Positions 26,622-35,042 of a stretch of DNA of 64,000 nt are shown one piece after another. The notes under the pieces were generated by a model that saw only the letters and a program-made list of their open reading frames with translations, was not told the DNA's origin and did no database searches. Location: positions 129,001 through 193,000 of the forward strand of contig NZ_QXFJ01000015.1 of the NCBI RefSeq assembly GCF_003584165.1, given 5' to 3'. How positions within the stretch are numbered: position 1 is the first letter of the stretch; every line of letters begins with the position of its first letter. The translations under genes and the position numbers were made by a program. The stretch comes from Flagellimonas aequoris (GTDB lineage: Bacteria > Bacteroidota > Bacteroidia > Flavobacteriales > Flavobacteriaceae).

Positions 26622-27254
26622 ATGGTTGAAAACAACGTGATGGAATTGGTGGAAAAGGGACTGATGTTGCCTTTAATGGAAGAATTTTATACCATTCAAG
26701 GAGAGGGGTTCCATAAAGGAACAGCGGCCTACTTTATTCGGGTAGGTGGTTGTGATGTGGGTTGCCATTGGTGTGATGTGAAGGAAAGTTGGAACGCTGA
26801 AACGCACCCTCCAACCGACATTGAAAGTATCATTTCCAATGCCGAGAAATATTCCGATACCATTGTGATTACGGGAGGTGAGCCGTTAACTTGGGACATG
26901 GGTCCCCTTACCGAAGGGCTAAAGGCCAAAAAGATGAAGACACACATTGAAACTTCTGGGGCCTATCCACTCACAGGGGTATGGGATTGGATTTGTCTGT
27001 CCCCTAAAAAGAACAAACTGCCCGTGGGCGATGTGCATCAAAAAGCGGATGAATTGAAAGTCATCGTCTACAACAAACACGATTTTATCTTTGCCGAAGA
27101 ACAGGCTGCGCAAGTAAGTGAGGATTGTATCCTTTACCTACAACCGGAATGGAGCGTGCGAGACAAAATGGTACCCTTGATCGTGGACTATGTGATGCAA
27201 CATCCCAAATGGAAGGTTTCCCTACAGACCCATAAATATTTGAATATCCCTTAA
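26622..27254 (+). CDS. queE: 7-carboxy-7-deazaguanine synthase
   Basis: A 210-aa radical-SAM enzyme that converts 6-carboxy-5,6,7,8-tetrahydropterin to 7-carboxy-7-deazaguanine on the way to queuosine. It has the substrate-binding FYTIQGEGFHKGTAAYFIR, then the cluster motif with Cys44, Cys48 and Cys51 (CDVGCHWC, CX3CX2C), and TGGEPL for SAM binding. Length is normal. No other queuosine gene is nearby. A TAnnTTTG box is almost at the start codon. Confidence 0.95.
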   Translation: MVENNVMELVEKGLMLPLMEEFYTIQGEGFHKGTAAYFIRVGGCDVGCHWCDVKESWNAETHPPTDIESIISNAEKYSDTIVITGGEPLTWDMGPLTEGLKAKKMKTHIETSGAYPLTGVWDWICLSPKKNKLPVGDVHQKADELKVIVYNKHDFIFAEEQAAQVSEDCILYLQPEWSVRDKMVPLIVDYVMQHPKWKVSLQTHKYLNIP

Positions 27255-27262
27255 GCAAGACT

Positions 27263-28066
27263 TTAGCGACCACCATATTTTTGGAGGTCCAGCAGGCATT
27301 CCGAATCAAATTCCGGGATGGAGGCCAAGCCTTTGGATGCCCGGTTCTGCATGGTCTTCAATAAGGAAGTCCCAAATTCAAGTTCGGCACGCATCAAACA
27401 ACCGGCCACATTGCAGTGGTTGGAAGCATCCGGATCTTCATGGTCGTTGACCGATTGGGTGCTTAGGTTGACCAAGCCAAACAAATGCCCAAATTCATGG
27501 AACAAGGTAGCGGTCTCCACATCGGCAACAGTTACTGCAGAACTGGCATTGGCCAAATCCCTAATGGTGGCCTCATATGCGATCATGGAGGTATTTCGAT
27601 ATACAGCACCCAATGTTACCGTCCCTTTATCCGGATCATCAGAATCTGAAGGAGCATCGGCAAAGTAGATGTAAATGGCCAAGGTGGAGCCGTCGTTGTA
27701 TTCGGTCCTATTTTTGTTTTCCAAGTCGACCACTTCATCAAGGGTCAACGTTTCTTCACCTGGAGAAGTCAGGGGCGTGTATTTGAACTCAATGTTTTCC
27801 TTGTAAGTACGGGCCCGTAAAAAATCCTCAAAATTGCTAATGGCCTCCGTTGTAGGTTGATTTCCAGAAACGTAACCTATCTCAATCAACAGTTTATCAA
27901 AATTGGCATTGGCAAGCAGATCGCTCGCAGAAGCCCCTGTGGTCAATCGGTTTCCAGATTTGTCAATAGTGGAGGAGGAGTTGGAAGATGTAATATCGGA
28001 ATCCTTGGAGCATCCGATCAATAAAATCAATCCAAATACGATGTACAGTGCATTTCTCTTTTTCAT
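27263..28066 (-). CDS. zinc metalloprotease lipoprotein
   Basis: A 267-aa lipoprotein; the start is the ATG at 28066 (MKKRNALYIVFGLILLIGC, Cys19). The metzincin-type zinc site is clear: HEFGHLFGLVN (HExxHxxGxxN/D) at about residue 190, with Glu as catalytic base. A conserved Met, expected as Met-turn, is in MRAELEFG; two Cys (HCNVAGCLM) nearby may form a disulfide. Probably a membrane-anchored or surface peptidase. The 3' end is convergent with queE, 8 bp apart. Confidence 0.85.
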   Translation of the reverse strand: MKKRNALYIVFGLILLIGCSKDSDITSSNSSSTIDKSGNRLTTGASASDLLANANFDKLLIEIGYVSGNQPTTEAISNFEDFLRARTYKENIEFKYTPLTSPGEETLTLDEVVDLENKNRTEYNDGSTLAIYIYFADAPSDSDDPDKGTVTLGAVYRNTSMIAYEATIRDLANASSAVTVADVETATLFHEFGHLFGLVNLSTQSVNDHEDPDASNHCNVAGCLMRAELEFGTSLLKTMQNRASKGLASIPEFDSECLLDLQKYGGR

Positions 28067-28107
28067 ATATAGCAAATATAAAATAGAACGTTCCATATCG
28101 GAATCTA

Positions 28108-28818
28108 TTACTTTTTATGGGTGAGTCTAGCCAAATAGTCGTAATGTTCACCGGAAACCATCAGTTCGCATTGCAATCCATTGGCCCAACAGGCATTTTG
28201 CAAGGTGTTGTAGTCCAAATAAATCCAATCAAATGGTTCACTTTTTAAACCTTTGTACTGCATGGTAAATGTTACCTCACCATAATATTTCCCGTTGTTG
28301 GGAATCCAATAGCCGCCATCCTCATCTTCATCAAACATATAGATGATATCGCTGGAATCCAACAATATTTGTCCATTGGGCCGCAACAATGAGGCCAAAT
28401 GTTGCAAGAATGCGGTTAAATTACTTAGGGTACCTGCCAAACCGATGCCGTTCATCAGCAAAAGAAGGGTATCGAAGGTTTCTTCTGAATAGTCCAAAAT
28501 ATTGCTCAACACGGCTTTTTGCACGCCTCTTTCTTTTGCGACCGTAATACAGCCTTCGGAATTGTCCACAGCGGTCACATCGAATCCCTTATTTTGAAGG
28601 TGCAATGCATGGCTTCCTGCACCGCAGCCAATGTCCAGAATCTTTCCCTTGGCCAGTTTAAGGGCTTTTTGCTCGACTTTGGGCATCTCTTTGAAATCGC
28701 GAAACAAATAGGGAACCGGAATCACATCCTCTTCATCCAATGAGGAAAAAGTTTTGATGTCCTCTGTATAGTTTCCTTGTTGAAAGTCCATGACGGCCTT
28801 GCCTAAAACATCTGCCAT
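28108..28818 (-). CDS. class I SAM-dependent methyltransferase
   Basis: A 236-aa protein with motif I ILDIGCGAGSHALHL (about residues 60-74), the acidic motif II VTAVDNSEGC, and motif IV TLLLLMNGIGLAG. The substrate cannot be told; the family is broad. It lies 41 bp upstream of the metalloprotease lipoprotein on the same strand and is divergent from the cysteine-cluster gene at 28890. Confidence 0.87.
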   Translation of the reverse strand: MADVLGKAVMDFQQGNYTEDIKTFSSLDEEDVIPVPYLFRDFKEMPKVEQKALKLAKGKILDIGCGAGSHALHLQNKGFDVTAVDNSEGCITVAKERGVQKAVLSNILDYSEETFDTLLLLMNGIGLAGTLSNLTAFLQHLASLLRPNGQILLDSSDIIYMFDEDEDGGYWIPNNGKYYGEVTFTMQYKGLKSEPFDWIYLDYNTLQNACWANGLQCELMVSGEHYDYLARLTHKK

Positions 28819-28851
28819 GAAATTGGTGTTTTTACAAAGGTGGGACTTTAA

Positions 28852-28883
28852 TTGCAGAGAAAAGTTTAATTTGGATAAGTTTG
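28852..28883 (+). promoter_or_regulatory. predicted promoter of the YkgJ-like gene, leaderless
   Basis: TTG (28852-28854), 21 bp, TAAGTTTG (28876-28883), then six bases to the ATG at 28890. Both boxes fit the Bacteroidota consensus and the mRNA would have almost no leader. Confidence 0.45.
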
Positions 28884-28889
28884 TGCAAT

Positions 28890-29384
28890 ATGGATGAAAT
28901 TCTTGAAGGATTGCTACAAAAGGCCAAGGAGAAGCATGCGGAGAACAAAAAATTCTTCAGCAAGCTAAAACAGCGTCCGCCCAAGGACCTGGATTATGTA
29001 ATGCAAGGACTTCACGACGCAGAATTTGAACGCACGGATTGCCTCACCTGTGCCAATTGTTGCAAGACCACAGGTCCTCTTTTCACCAATGCCGATGTGG
29101 AACGGATAGCAAAACATTTCCGGATGAAGCCTTCACAGTTCATCGATACCTACCTCAGGGTTGATGAAGAGAACGATTACGTGCTTCAAAGCGTGCCCTG
29201 CACTTTTTTGGGAGCCGATAATTACTGTTCCATTTACGAAGTTAGACCCAAGGCCTGTCGCGAGTTTCCACATACCGACCGCAAAAAATTCCAACAGATC
29301 AGTAACCTCACCTTAAAAAATGTAGCCATTTGTCCGGCGGCTTTTAACATTGTTGAAGCGATGAAAAAAAGCATAAAATTTTGA
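28890..29384 (+). CDS. YkgJ-family cysteine-cluster protein
   Basis: A 164-aa protein of the CxxC family thought to bind zinc or an Fe-S cluster. The Cys pattern is complete: CLTCANCCKTTGPLF (about residues 51-65), then CTFLGADNYCSIYEVRPKACREFP (two further ligands) and a late Cys in VAICPAAF. I use the ATG at 28890; the open frame has a TTG three codons earlier, but that lies inside the -7 box. Function not established for the family. The desaturase-type gene follows in the same direction. Confidence 0.88.
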   Translation: MDEILEGLLQKAKEKHAENKKFFSKLKQRPPKDLDYVMQGLHDAEFERTDCLTCANCCKTTGPLFTNADVERIAKHFRMKPSQFIDTYLRVDEENDYVLQSVPCTFLGADNYCSIYEVRPKACREFPHTDRKKFQQISNLTLKNVAICPAAFNIVEAMKKSIKF

Positions 29385-29392
29385 CGATTGCT

Positions 29393-29400
29393 TATATTTG
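29393..29400 (+). promoter_or_regulatory. predicted -7 box of the sterol-desaturase-type gene
   Basis: TATATTTG fits TAnnTTTG and ends 5 bp before the ATG at 29406, again a leaderless arrangement. No good -33 box is seen. Confidence 0.35.
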
Positions 29401-29405
29401 AGCGT

Positions 29406-30263
29406 ATGGAGCAGATCATTTCATACTTTGAGACCATTCCCTCCTCACACCGAAGCCTTATTTTGGTAGGGGGAATCACTTTTTTCTGGATTTTGGAAGG
29501 CATTATGCCATTGTTTGGTACTCCCTACAAAAAATGGCGGCACTCCGTTCCCAACTTCTTTTTGACCATGACCACGATCATCGTGAATTTTCCGCTCGCC
29601 TTTCTGTTGCTCAAGACTTCGGATTGGGCCGTGGAAAACCAATTTGGTATTATCAATTGGTTGCCAGCAATGCCTTTGTGGTTGTACGTTCTGCTCGGGG
29701 TCATGTTGTTGGACTTGATTGGAGCCTATGCTGCCCATTGGGTGGAGCATAAAGTAAAACCGCTTTGGATGGTGCATTTGGTACACCATTCAGACCATCA
29801 TGTGGATACCACAACGGCCAATAGACACCATCCATTGGAGAGTTTGATACGCTATGCCTTTACCTTGGCCGGAGTTTTGATCGTGGGCGCTCCCATCGGT
29901 GTCATTATGCTCTATCAAAGTTTGTCCGTGGTGTTTTCACAATTTAACCATGCCAATATAAGATTGCCCAAAAAGGTGGATAATGCCATCAGTTGGTTTG
30001 TGGTGAGCCCGGATATGCACAAAGTGCACCATCATTATCAATTACCTTATACCGATTCCAACTATGGAAATATTTTTGCCATATGGGACAGAATGTTCGG
30101 AACTTATATGACCATGGATGTGAAGGATATCGTATATGGAGTGGATACGTTTCCCGATGAAAAGGAAAACAGCAGTATTGCTGGACTCCTAAAACAGCCG
30201 TTTCACAAATACCGAAGACCTACAACCGAGCCAAGGAAGGTCATCTCGAAAGGAAATGTATAA
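29406..30263 (+). CDS. sterol desaturase/fatty acid hydroxylase family membrane protein
   Basis: A 285-aa membrane di-iron enzyme with four or more helices. The histidine boxes are visible in order: HWVEH, HLVHHSDHHVD with NRHHPLE, and HKVHHHYQLPY. They fit the family that hydroxylates or desaturates lipids. I prefer the ATG at 29406 (MEQIISYFETIPSS); an in-frame TTG lies six codons upstream. The lipid substrate is unknown. Confidence 0.9.
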   Translation: MEQIISYFETIPSSHRSLILVGGITFFWILEGIMPLFGTPYKKWRHSVPNFFLTMTTIIVNFPLAFLLLKTSDWAVENQFGIINWLPAMPLWLYVLLGVMLLDLIGAYAAHWVEHKVKPLWMVHLVHHSDHHVDTTTANRHHPLESLIRYAFTLAGVLIVGAPIGVIMLYQSLSVVFSQFNHANIRLPKKVDNAISWFVVSPDMHKVHHHYQLPYTDSNYGNIFAIWDRMFGTYMTMDVKDIVYGVDTFPDEKENSSIAGLLKQPFHKYRRPTTEPRKVISKGNV

Positions 30264-30269
30264 CAGCAG

Positions 30270-30385
30270 TTGTGAAATGTCACGAAGCGTTAGATTTTTC
30301 ACTTGCTCCTTCGACTTCGCTCAGGATACTAGCTCAAAATGACATTTAAACGATTTGTGCGAATTTGTGTAATTCGTGTCGAGGC
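30270..30385. repeat. dispersed intergenic repeat, reverse-oriented relative of 177-400
   Basis: Read on the minus strand this gap contains TGTCATTTTGAG, CCTGAGCGAAG, GAAAAATCTAACG and GACACGAATTACACAAATT, in the same vocabulary as the repeats at 177-430 (which have GACACGAATTACACTAATT). The word orders differ, so it is a composite and decayed element. Confidence 0.55.
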
Positions 30386-30444
30386 GATGAATGAAGGTTT
30401 CCACGTATTCCTTTTAAAAAAGACAAGCAATATATAATGCTAAA

Positions 30445-31671
30445 CTATTCGTAGATTAAATACTTTGCCCTAATTTTTTTGAAATTTTCCAGGTCGTCTT
30501 GCCACGTAGCCTTGATTTCTGCTTCGGAAAGTCCGGCCTCAATTTGTTGTTGCAACACAGGTGTTCCCGCATGTTTGGTGAATCCACTGGTCAGGAAGAA
30601 TTTGGACTTGTCCATGGTGTTTTTATAGGCGTCGATGACCCATCGTAAGGTCATTTCGTTCATTCTTGGTAATTGTGACAGGTCTTTGCCATAACAGATT
30701 TTTCCTTCCTCTTTGGGATGTTTGGAACCAAAATTGGGCTCGGGTACATAAGTGAAATCGTATTGGGTACTGTCCATAAAGGAAGCCCCATATCGTTGAA
30801 ACTGAAACTCCGTGCCCCGCCCAGCGTTTACGTTGGTACCTTCAAAAAGTCCTAAACTAGGGTATAAGGTGATTGAAACATCGTTGGGAAGGTTGGGAGA
30901 GGGGCGAATGGGTAAATGATACTCGGAAGCGTGGGTATAGTTTTCAAGTTGGATAACCGTTAAATCCGCTTTGTTGCCATTTTCCAGCCAACCTTCACCA
31001 TTGAGCATTTGGGCATATTCACCCATGGTCATTCCATACACCAATGGAATCGGTTGCAGGCCCAAATAACTGGCATGTTCCTTCATCATGGTGGGTCCAT
31101 CCACATAATGTCCGTTCGGGTTGGGTCGATCAAGCACTATGATGGGTGTTCCATGTTCCGCGCAGGCTTCCATCACCAATTGGAGTGTAGCGATAAAAGT
31201 GTAAAAGCGGACCCCAACATCCTGAATGTCAAATACCACCACATCCAATTCGTCCAACTGTTCCTTGGAGGGTTTTCGGTTTTTTCCATAAAGGGAGATG
31301 ATGGGTACCCCGGTTTTGGCATCCATACCATCTTTCACATGTTCCCCAGCATCGGCAGTGCCACGAAATCCGTGTTCCGGGGCAAAAACTTTTTTTACAT
31401 CAACCCCAAGTGAAACCAAAGAATCCACCAAGTGGGTGTACCCTTTGTCATGAAAAATTGCGCTGGTGGGATTCGCTACAATACCCACCTTCTTGCCTTG
31501 TAGCATGGGCAGGTATACTTCCGTGCGGTTTGCAGCTACTTTTATTTCTGCAGAAGGAGTGGAAATTACCTCCGATGGTGGGATATCAGCTTGTTTTTGC
31601 TGGCCCTTGCAACAAGAAAGCGCCAAAAACAATAAGAAAACAGTACTTTTGAGATTAGATAAAATGGGCAT
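30445..31671 (-). CDS. NamZ-like exo-beta-N-acetylmuramidase (DUF1343)
   Basis: A 408-aa protein with a signal sequence of lipoprotein type (KSTVFLLFLALSCCKG). The core matches DUF1343/NamZ: GKKVGIVANPTSAI, FAPEHGFRG, GVPIISLYGKNRKPS, DVVVFDIQDVGVRFYTFI, VLDRPNPNGHYVDGP and FEGTNVNAGRGTEF. NamZ enzymes release MurNAc from the non-reducing ends of peptidoglycan fragments, so the role is probably cell-wall recycling in the periplasm. Divergent from the permease gene, with only 3 bp between the two start codons. Confidence 0.92.
   Translation of the reverse strand: MPILSNLKSTVFLLFLALSCCKGQQKQADIPPSEVISTPSAEIKVAANRTEVYLPMLQGKKVGIVANPTSAIFHDKGYTHLVDSLVSLGVDVKKVFAPEHGFRGTADAGEHVKDGMDAKTGVPIISLYGKNRKPSKEQLDELDVVVFDIQDVGVRFYTFIATLQLVMEACAEHGTPIIVLDRPNPNGHYVDGPTMMKEHASYLGLQPIPLVYGMTMGEYAQMLNGEGWLENGNKADLTVIQLENYTHASEYHLPIRPSPNLPNDVSITLYPSLGLFEGTNVNAGRGTEFQFQRYGASFMDSTQYDFTYVPEPNFGSKHPKEEGKICYGKDLSQLPRMNEMTLRWVIDAYKNTMDKSKFFLTSGFTKHAGTPVLQQQIEAGLSEAEIKATWQDDLENFKKIRAKYLIYE
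31617..31651 (+). promoter_or_regulatory. predicted permease promoter inside the opposite gene
   Basis: TTG at 31617-31619 and TACTTTTG (TAnnTTTG) at 31644-31651, on the plus strand, lie within the signal-peptide codons of the NamZ-like gene. They are correctly placed for the TTG start at 31675. Confidence 0.4.
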
Positions 31672-31674
31672 TCG

Positions 31675-32916
31675 TTGAATTTAGAATTGTTTATTGCCAA
31701 ACGCCTGATTACAGGGAAGGAACATAAAATTAGTATTTCCGCCCCTATAATAAAAATCGCCATTGCTGCAATTGCGATCGGTGTGGTCATGATGCTCATC
31801 GCCATAGCCACAGGTGTCGGGTTGAAAAACAAAATTCGTGAAAAGGTCTCGGCTTTCAATGGCCATATCCAGATTTCCAACTACGACAATAATACTTCCG
31901 AAGTTTCCGTTTCACCGATTTCAATCCATCAAGATTTTTATCCCGAGTTCAAAAATGTGGATGGGGTACGCCATGTGCAGGCCGTTGCCACCAAAGGTGG
32001 AATCATCCGCACCGAGGATACCTTTGAAGGAATGCTGGCCAAAGGTGTCGGCCCCGATTATGATTGGAGCGCCTTTAAGGAATATCTGGTGGAGGGTAGA
32101 TTGCCGGACTATACCGGAAAGCTCAACGATGAGGTGTTGATTTCACGGATGATGGCCAATCGGTTGCAGTTGGGTGTTGGCGACAGCTTTTTTTCCTTCT
32201 TTTTAAAGGATGGGGATGCTTCCCAGATTCCCAATAACCGAAAGTTCAAGATTGTTGGCATTTATGATAGCGGATTTGAGGAATTTGATGCCACTTATGT
32301 CTTTGTGGACATTCGTCATATTCAGCGGATGAACAAATGGGAAGATGATCAGGTCGGTAATTTTGAGGTGTTTCTGGATGATTTTGATCAATTGGAAGAA
32401 AAGAGCAATGAAATCTACGGCAAAACGGTTTCCAGCCTTGATACCCAGAACATCAAGACCAAATACTATCGCATTTTTGAGTGGATCGGCCTGTTTGATT
32501 TTAACATCGCGCTGATCATTGGGATTATGATCATTGTAGGGGGTATAAACATGATTACGGCACTCTTGGTGTTGATTCTGGAGCGCACCCAAATGATTGG
32601 AATCTTAAAAGCACTGGGGTCTGCCAATTGGAGCATCCGAAAAGTGTTTTTGTACAATGCGGCCTACTTGATTGCCATTGGACTGTTCTGGGGTAATTTG
32701 ATCGGATTGGGGGTCATTTTCCTTCAGGGCAAATACCGCATGTTCAAGTTCCCAAATCCAGAGGAATATTACATTGAATACATTCCGGTCCATATGGATG
32801 TTCCAACCATATTATTGCTTAACATCGGGGTCATGTTCTTGTGCCTTTTGATGCTTCTGGTCCCATCGTACATCATCACCAAAATTACGCCGGTAAAGGC
32901 TATCCAGTTTGAGTGA
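31675..32916 (+). CDS. ABC transporter permease, LolC/LolE-like
   Basis: A 413-aa FtsX-family permease. One N-terminal helix (about 27-48, IAIAAIAIGVVMMLIAIATGVG), a large MacB-type periplasmic domain (about 50-270), then three helices (about 278-302, 322-348, 370-396) with the ILKALGSANWSIRKVF coupling element. Architecture fits the lipoprotein-releasing LolCE group; the ATPase is not adjacent, which is usual in Bacteroidota. The start is a TTG (TTGAATTTAGAATTG, MNLELFIAKRL); there is no ATG before the first helix. Confidence 0.9.
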   Translation: MNLELFIAKRLITGKEHKISISAPIIKIAIAAIAIGVVMMLIAIATGVGLKNKIREKVSAFNGHIQISNYDNNTSEVSVSPISIHQDFYPEFKNVDGVRHVQAVATKGGIIRTEDTFEGMLAKGVGPDYDWSAFKEYLVEGRLPDYTGKLNDEVLISRMMANRLQLGVGDSFFSFFLKDGDASQIPNNRKFKIVGIYDSGFEEFDATYVFVDIRHIQRMNKWEDDQVGNFEVFLDDFDQLEEKSNEIYGKTVSSLDTQNIKTKYYRIFEWIGLFDFNIALIIGIMIIVGGINMITALLVLILERTQMIGILKALGSANWSIRKVFLYNAAYLIAIGLFWGNLIGLGVIFLQGKYRMFKFPNPEEYYIEYIPVHMDVPTILLLNIGVMFLCLLMLLVPSYIITKITPVKAIQFE

Positions 32917-32966
32917 TAGCTGTGTCTTTCCTTTTAAATTGATACATTAGGGGTAAAATAACTACC

Positions 32967-34265
32967 ATGACCCTAAAACCGATTATCTCCTCAGTTTGCC
33001 TTGTATTGGCCTTTACCGTAACGGCCCAAAAATTGACCTGGACCGAAAAAAAGATTGTTGCCACGATTGAAAAGAACAGCGACGAAGCCATTTCATTTTT
33101 GGAAAAAGTGGTGAATATAAACAGCGGTACTTTAAATGCGGAAGGCGTAAAGGAAGTGGGCATGGTGTTCAAAGATGCGTTTGATGACATTGGTTTTGAG
33201 ACCAAATGGATCGACATGCCTGCCGAAATGGATCGTGCAGGACATTTGTTCGCGGAAACTTCAGGCAACAAAGGCAAGAAATTGGTATTGGTAGGTCATT
33301 TAGATACCGTTTTTGAAGAGGATAGTCCGTTCCAAAAATTCGAAAGGGTCAATGACAGCATTGCCCACGCACCAGGCGGTAACGATATGAAAGGCGGGGA
33401 TGTGATTGTGCTCTATGCCCTAAAGGCATTATACGATAATGGCTTGTTGAACGATGCCCAAATTATCGTCGCTTTTACGGGGGACGAAGAAAGTACAGGG
33501 AAACCGTTGGATATCAGTCGGAAGGATCTAATCGAAGCTGCCCAAAGGAGTGATGTTGCCTTGGGATTTGAAACATCCACAGGGTTTAATTATGCCACGG
33601 TAGCGCGCAGGGGAGCCTCTGGATGGGAGGTGGAAGTAGAGGGTAAACGAGCCCATTCCTCAGGTATCTTTAGTGAGAATACCGGTGCGGGTGCCATTTT
33701 TGAAATGTCGCGAATTCTTCATGAATTCTATACCGATGTAAAAGGTGAAGATCTGTTGACCTTCAATCCAGGGATATTGTTGGGAGGTACCTTTGTAAAT
33801 TATGATCCTTCCACAGGTAAGGGAGATGCCTTTGGAAAAAGCAATGTGGTAGCCCAAAAAGCGATTGTAAAAGGAGGTCTCCGATTTATTTCCGAAGAAC
33901 AAAAAGAAAGGGCACGTGAAAAGATGAGGGAAATTGTAGGCAACAATCTTCCCAAAACTTCTGCCACGGTCAGCTTTACGGATAGCTATCCTGCCATGCA
34001 GCCCACTGAGGGAAATATGGGATTGTTGGGTATTTTGAACGAGGTAAGCCTTGATCTGGGTCAAGGGGAAGTGTTGGCCTATGATCCAGGAAGACGGGGA
34101 GCTGCGGACGTTTCCTTTATAGCCGAATATGTGGATTGTTTGGATGGATTGGGGACCATGGGGTCAGGGGCGCATACTCCTGAAGAAACCGTGAACCTGA
34201 ACACCATCAACGATCTCACCAAACGGACTGCCATTTTAATTTACCGATTGATAAACGCCAAATAA
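32967..34265 (+). CDS. secreted M20-family metallopeptidase
   Basis: A 432-aa zinc peptidase of the carboxypeptidase G2-like group. Signal peptide (PIISSVCLVLAFTVTAQ). Active-site residues are in place: LVGHLDTVF (His ligand and Asp), GGNDMKGG (bridging Asp), GDEESTG (Glu base and ligand), GFETSTG, and the C-terminal His in GSGAHTPEE. The dimerisation domain is in the middle (about 190-310). Probably cuts a C-terminal amino acid from peptides or amino-acid conjugates in the periplasm. Its stop overlaps the next start (TAATG). Confidence 0.92.
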   Translation: MTLKPIISSVCLVLAFTVTAQKLTWTEKKIVATIEKNSDEAISFLEKVVNINSGTLNAEGVKEVGMVFKDAFDDIGFETKWIDMPAEMDRAGHLFAETSGNKGKKLVLVGHLDTVFEEDSPFQKFERVNDSIAHAPGGNDMKGGDVIVLYALKALYDNGLLNDAQIIVAFTGDEESTGKPLDISRKDLIEAAQRSDVALGFETSTGFNYATVARRGASGWEVEVEGKRAHSSGIFSENTGAGAIFEMSRILHEFYTDVKGEDLLTFNPGILLGGTFVNYDPSTGKGDAFGKSNVVAQKAIVKGGLRFISEEQKERAREKMREIVGNNLPKTSATVSFTDSYPAMQPTEGNMGLLGILNEVSLDLGQGEVLAYDPGRRGAADVSFIAEYVDCLDGLGTMGSGAHTPEETVNLNTINDLTKRTAILIYRLINAK

Positions 34266-35041
34266 TGGTCAAATTAAAAAACAAAGATTGCACGGTTGGC
34301 ATAGATGCTGGCGAGTTGGTCAGTTTTGTGTGCGATGGCCATGAATTTATCCATCAAAAAGGAAGTCCTGGTTGGGGAAGTAGTGATACAGAGATGTTCC
34401 CGGTCATTGGTCCTTTGGACAAGGCCAATTTTAGGATTCAAACTCCTAAAGGGGAAGCTATCCAGGACCAGCATGGGTTGTTGAGACAAATCCCTTATGA
34501 ATTGATTTTACAAACAGAATCTACCGCTGTTTTTGTAAAGGAATACCTAGCGGGTACCAAAGTGAAAAATTCCAAATACCCTGCAAAATCTACCGAACCT
34601 TTCATGGACTGGCCCTACAGTTTCCGATTTGAAAAATCCTTTGAATTGAAGGAGGGAGCATTGGAAATTGTTTTTCGGATTTCTGGGGAAGAAGGCATGC
34701 CGTTTATGTTGGGATACCATCCCGCTTTCAAGCTCCATACCGATACCCCTGTGATTATTGCTAATGATCAGAAAATCTCTTTGGATGAGGTTTTGGCCGT
34801 GGGCAGTCGGGCATTTCAGGTTCCGGATTGTACTGCTGTCACTTTGAAGGATAAAAAAAACATAACTATAGAAACCAAAGGTTTTGGGCATTTCATGTGC
34901 TGGACGGAAGTAAGGAATATGATCTGTATCGAGCCGATTTCCTTTTATCCCTACGCAGTGGAACAAAAAGATTTGGACAAAGGGTTTCAATACCTAAAGG
35001 ACAAGGCTGAATTCAAGGTCGTGATAAAACCAAACTTGTAG
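34265..35041 (+). CDS. aldose 1-epimerase-like (YeaD/LacX-type) protein
   Basis: A 258-aa beta-sandwich of the galactose-mutarotase superfamily, cytoplasmic. Visible are the start strands KNKDCTVGIDAGELVSFVCDG, the loop GSSDTEMFPVIGPL, DQHGLLRQIPY (His), MLGYHPAFKL (His) and the end CIEPISFYPYAVEQ (Glu). These residues match the LacX/glucose-6-phosphate-1-epimerase-like group. The exact sugar is unknown. Start ATG overlaps the stop of the peptidase gene by one base. Confidence 0.88.
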   Translation: MVKLKNKDCTVGIDAGELVSFVCDGHEFIHQKGSPGWGSSDTEMFPVIGPLDKANFRIQTPKGEAIQDQHGLLRQIPYELILQTESTAVFVKEYLAGTKVKNSKYPAKSTEPFMDWPYSFRFEKSFELKEGALEIVFRISGEEGMPFMLGYHPAFKLHTDTPVIIANDQKISLDEVLAVGSRAFQVPDCTAVTLKDKKNITIETKGFGHFMCWTEVRNMICIEPISFYPYAVEQKDLDKGFQYLKDKAEFKVVIKPNL

Positions 35042-35042
35042 C

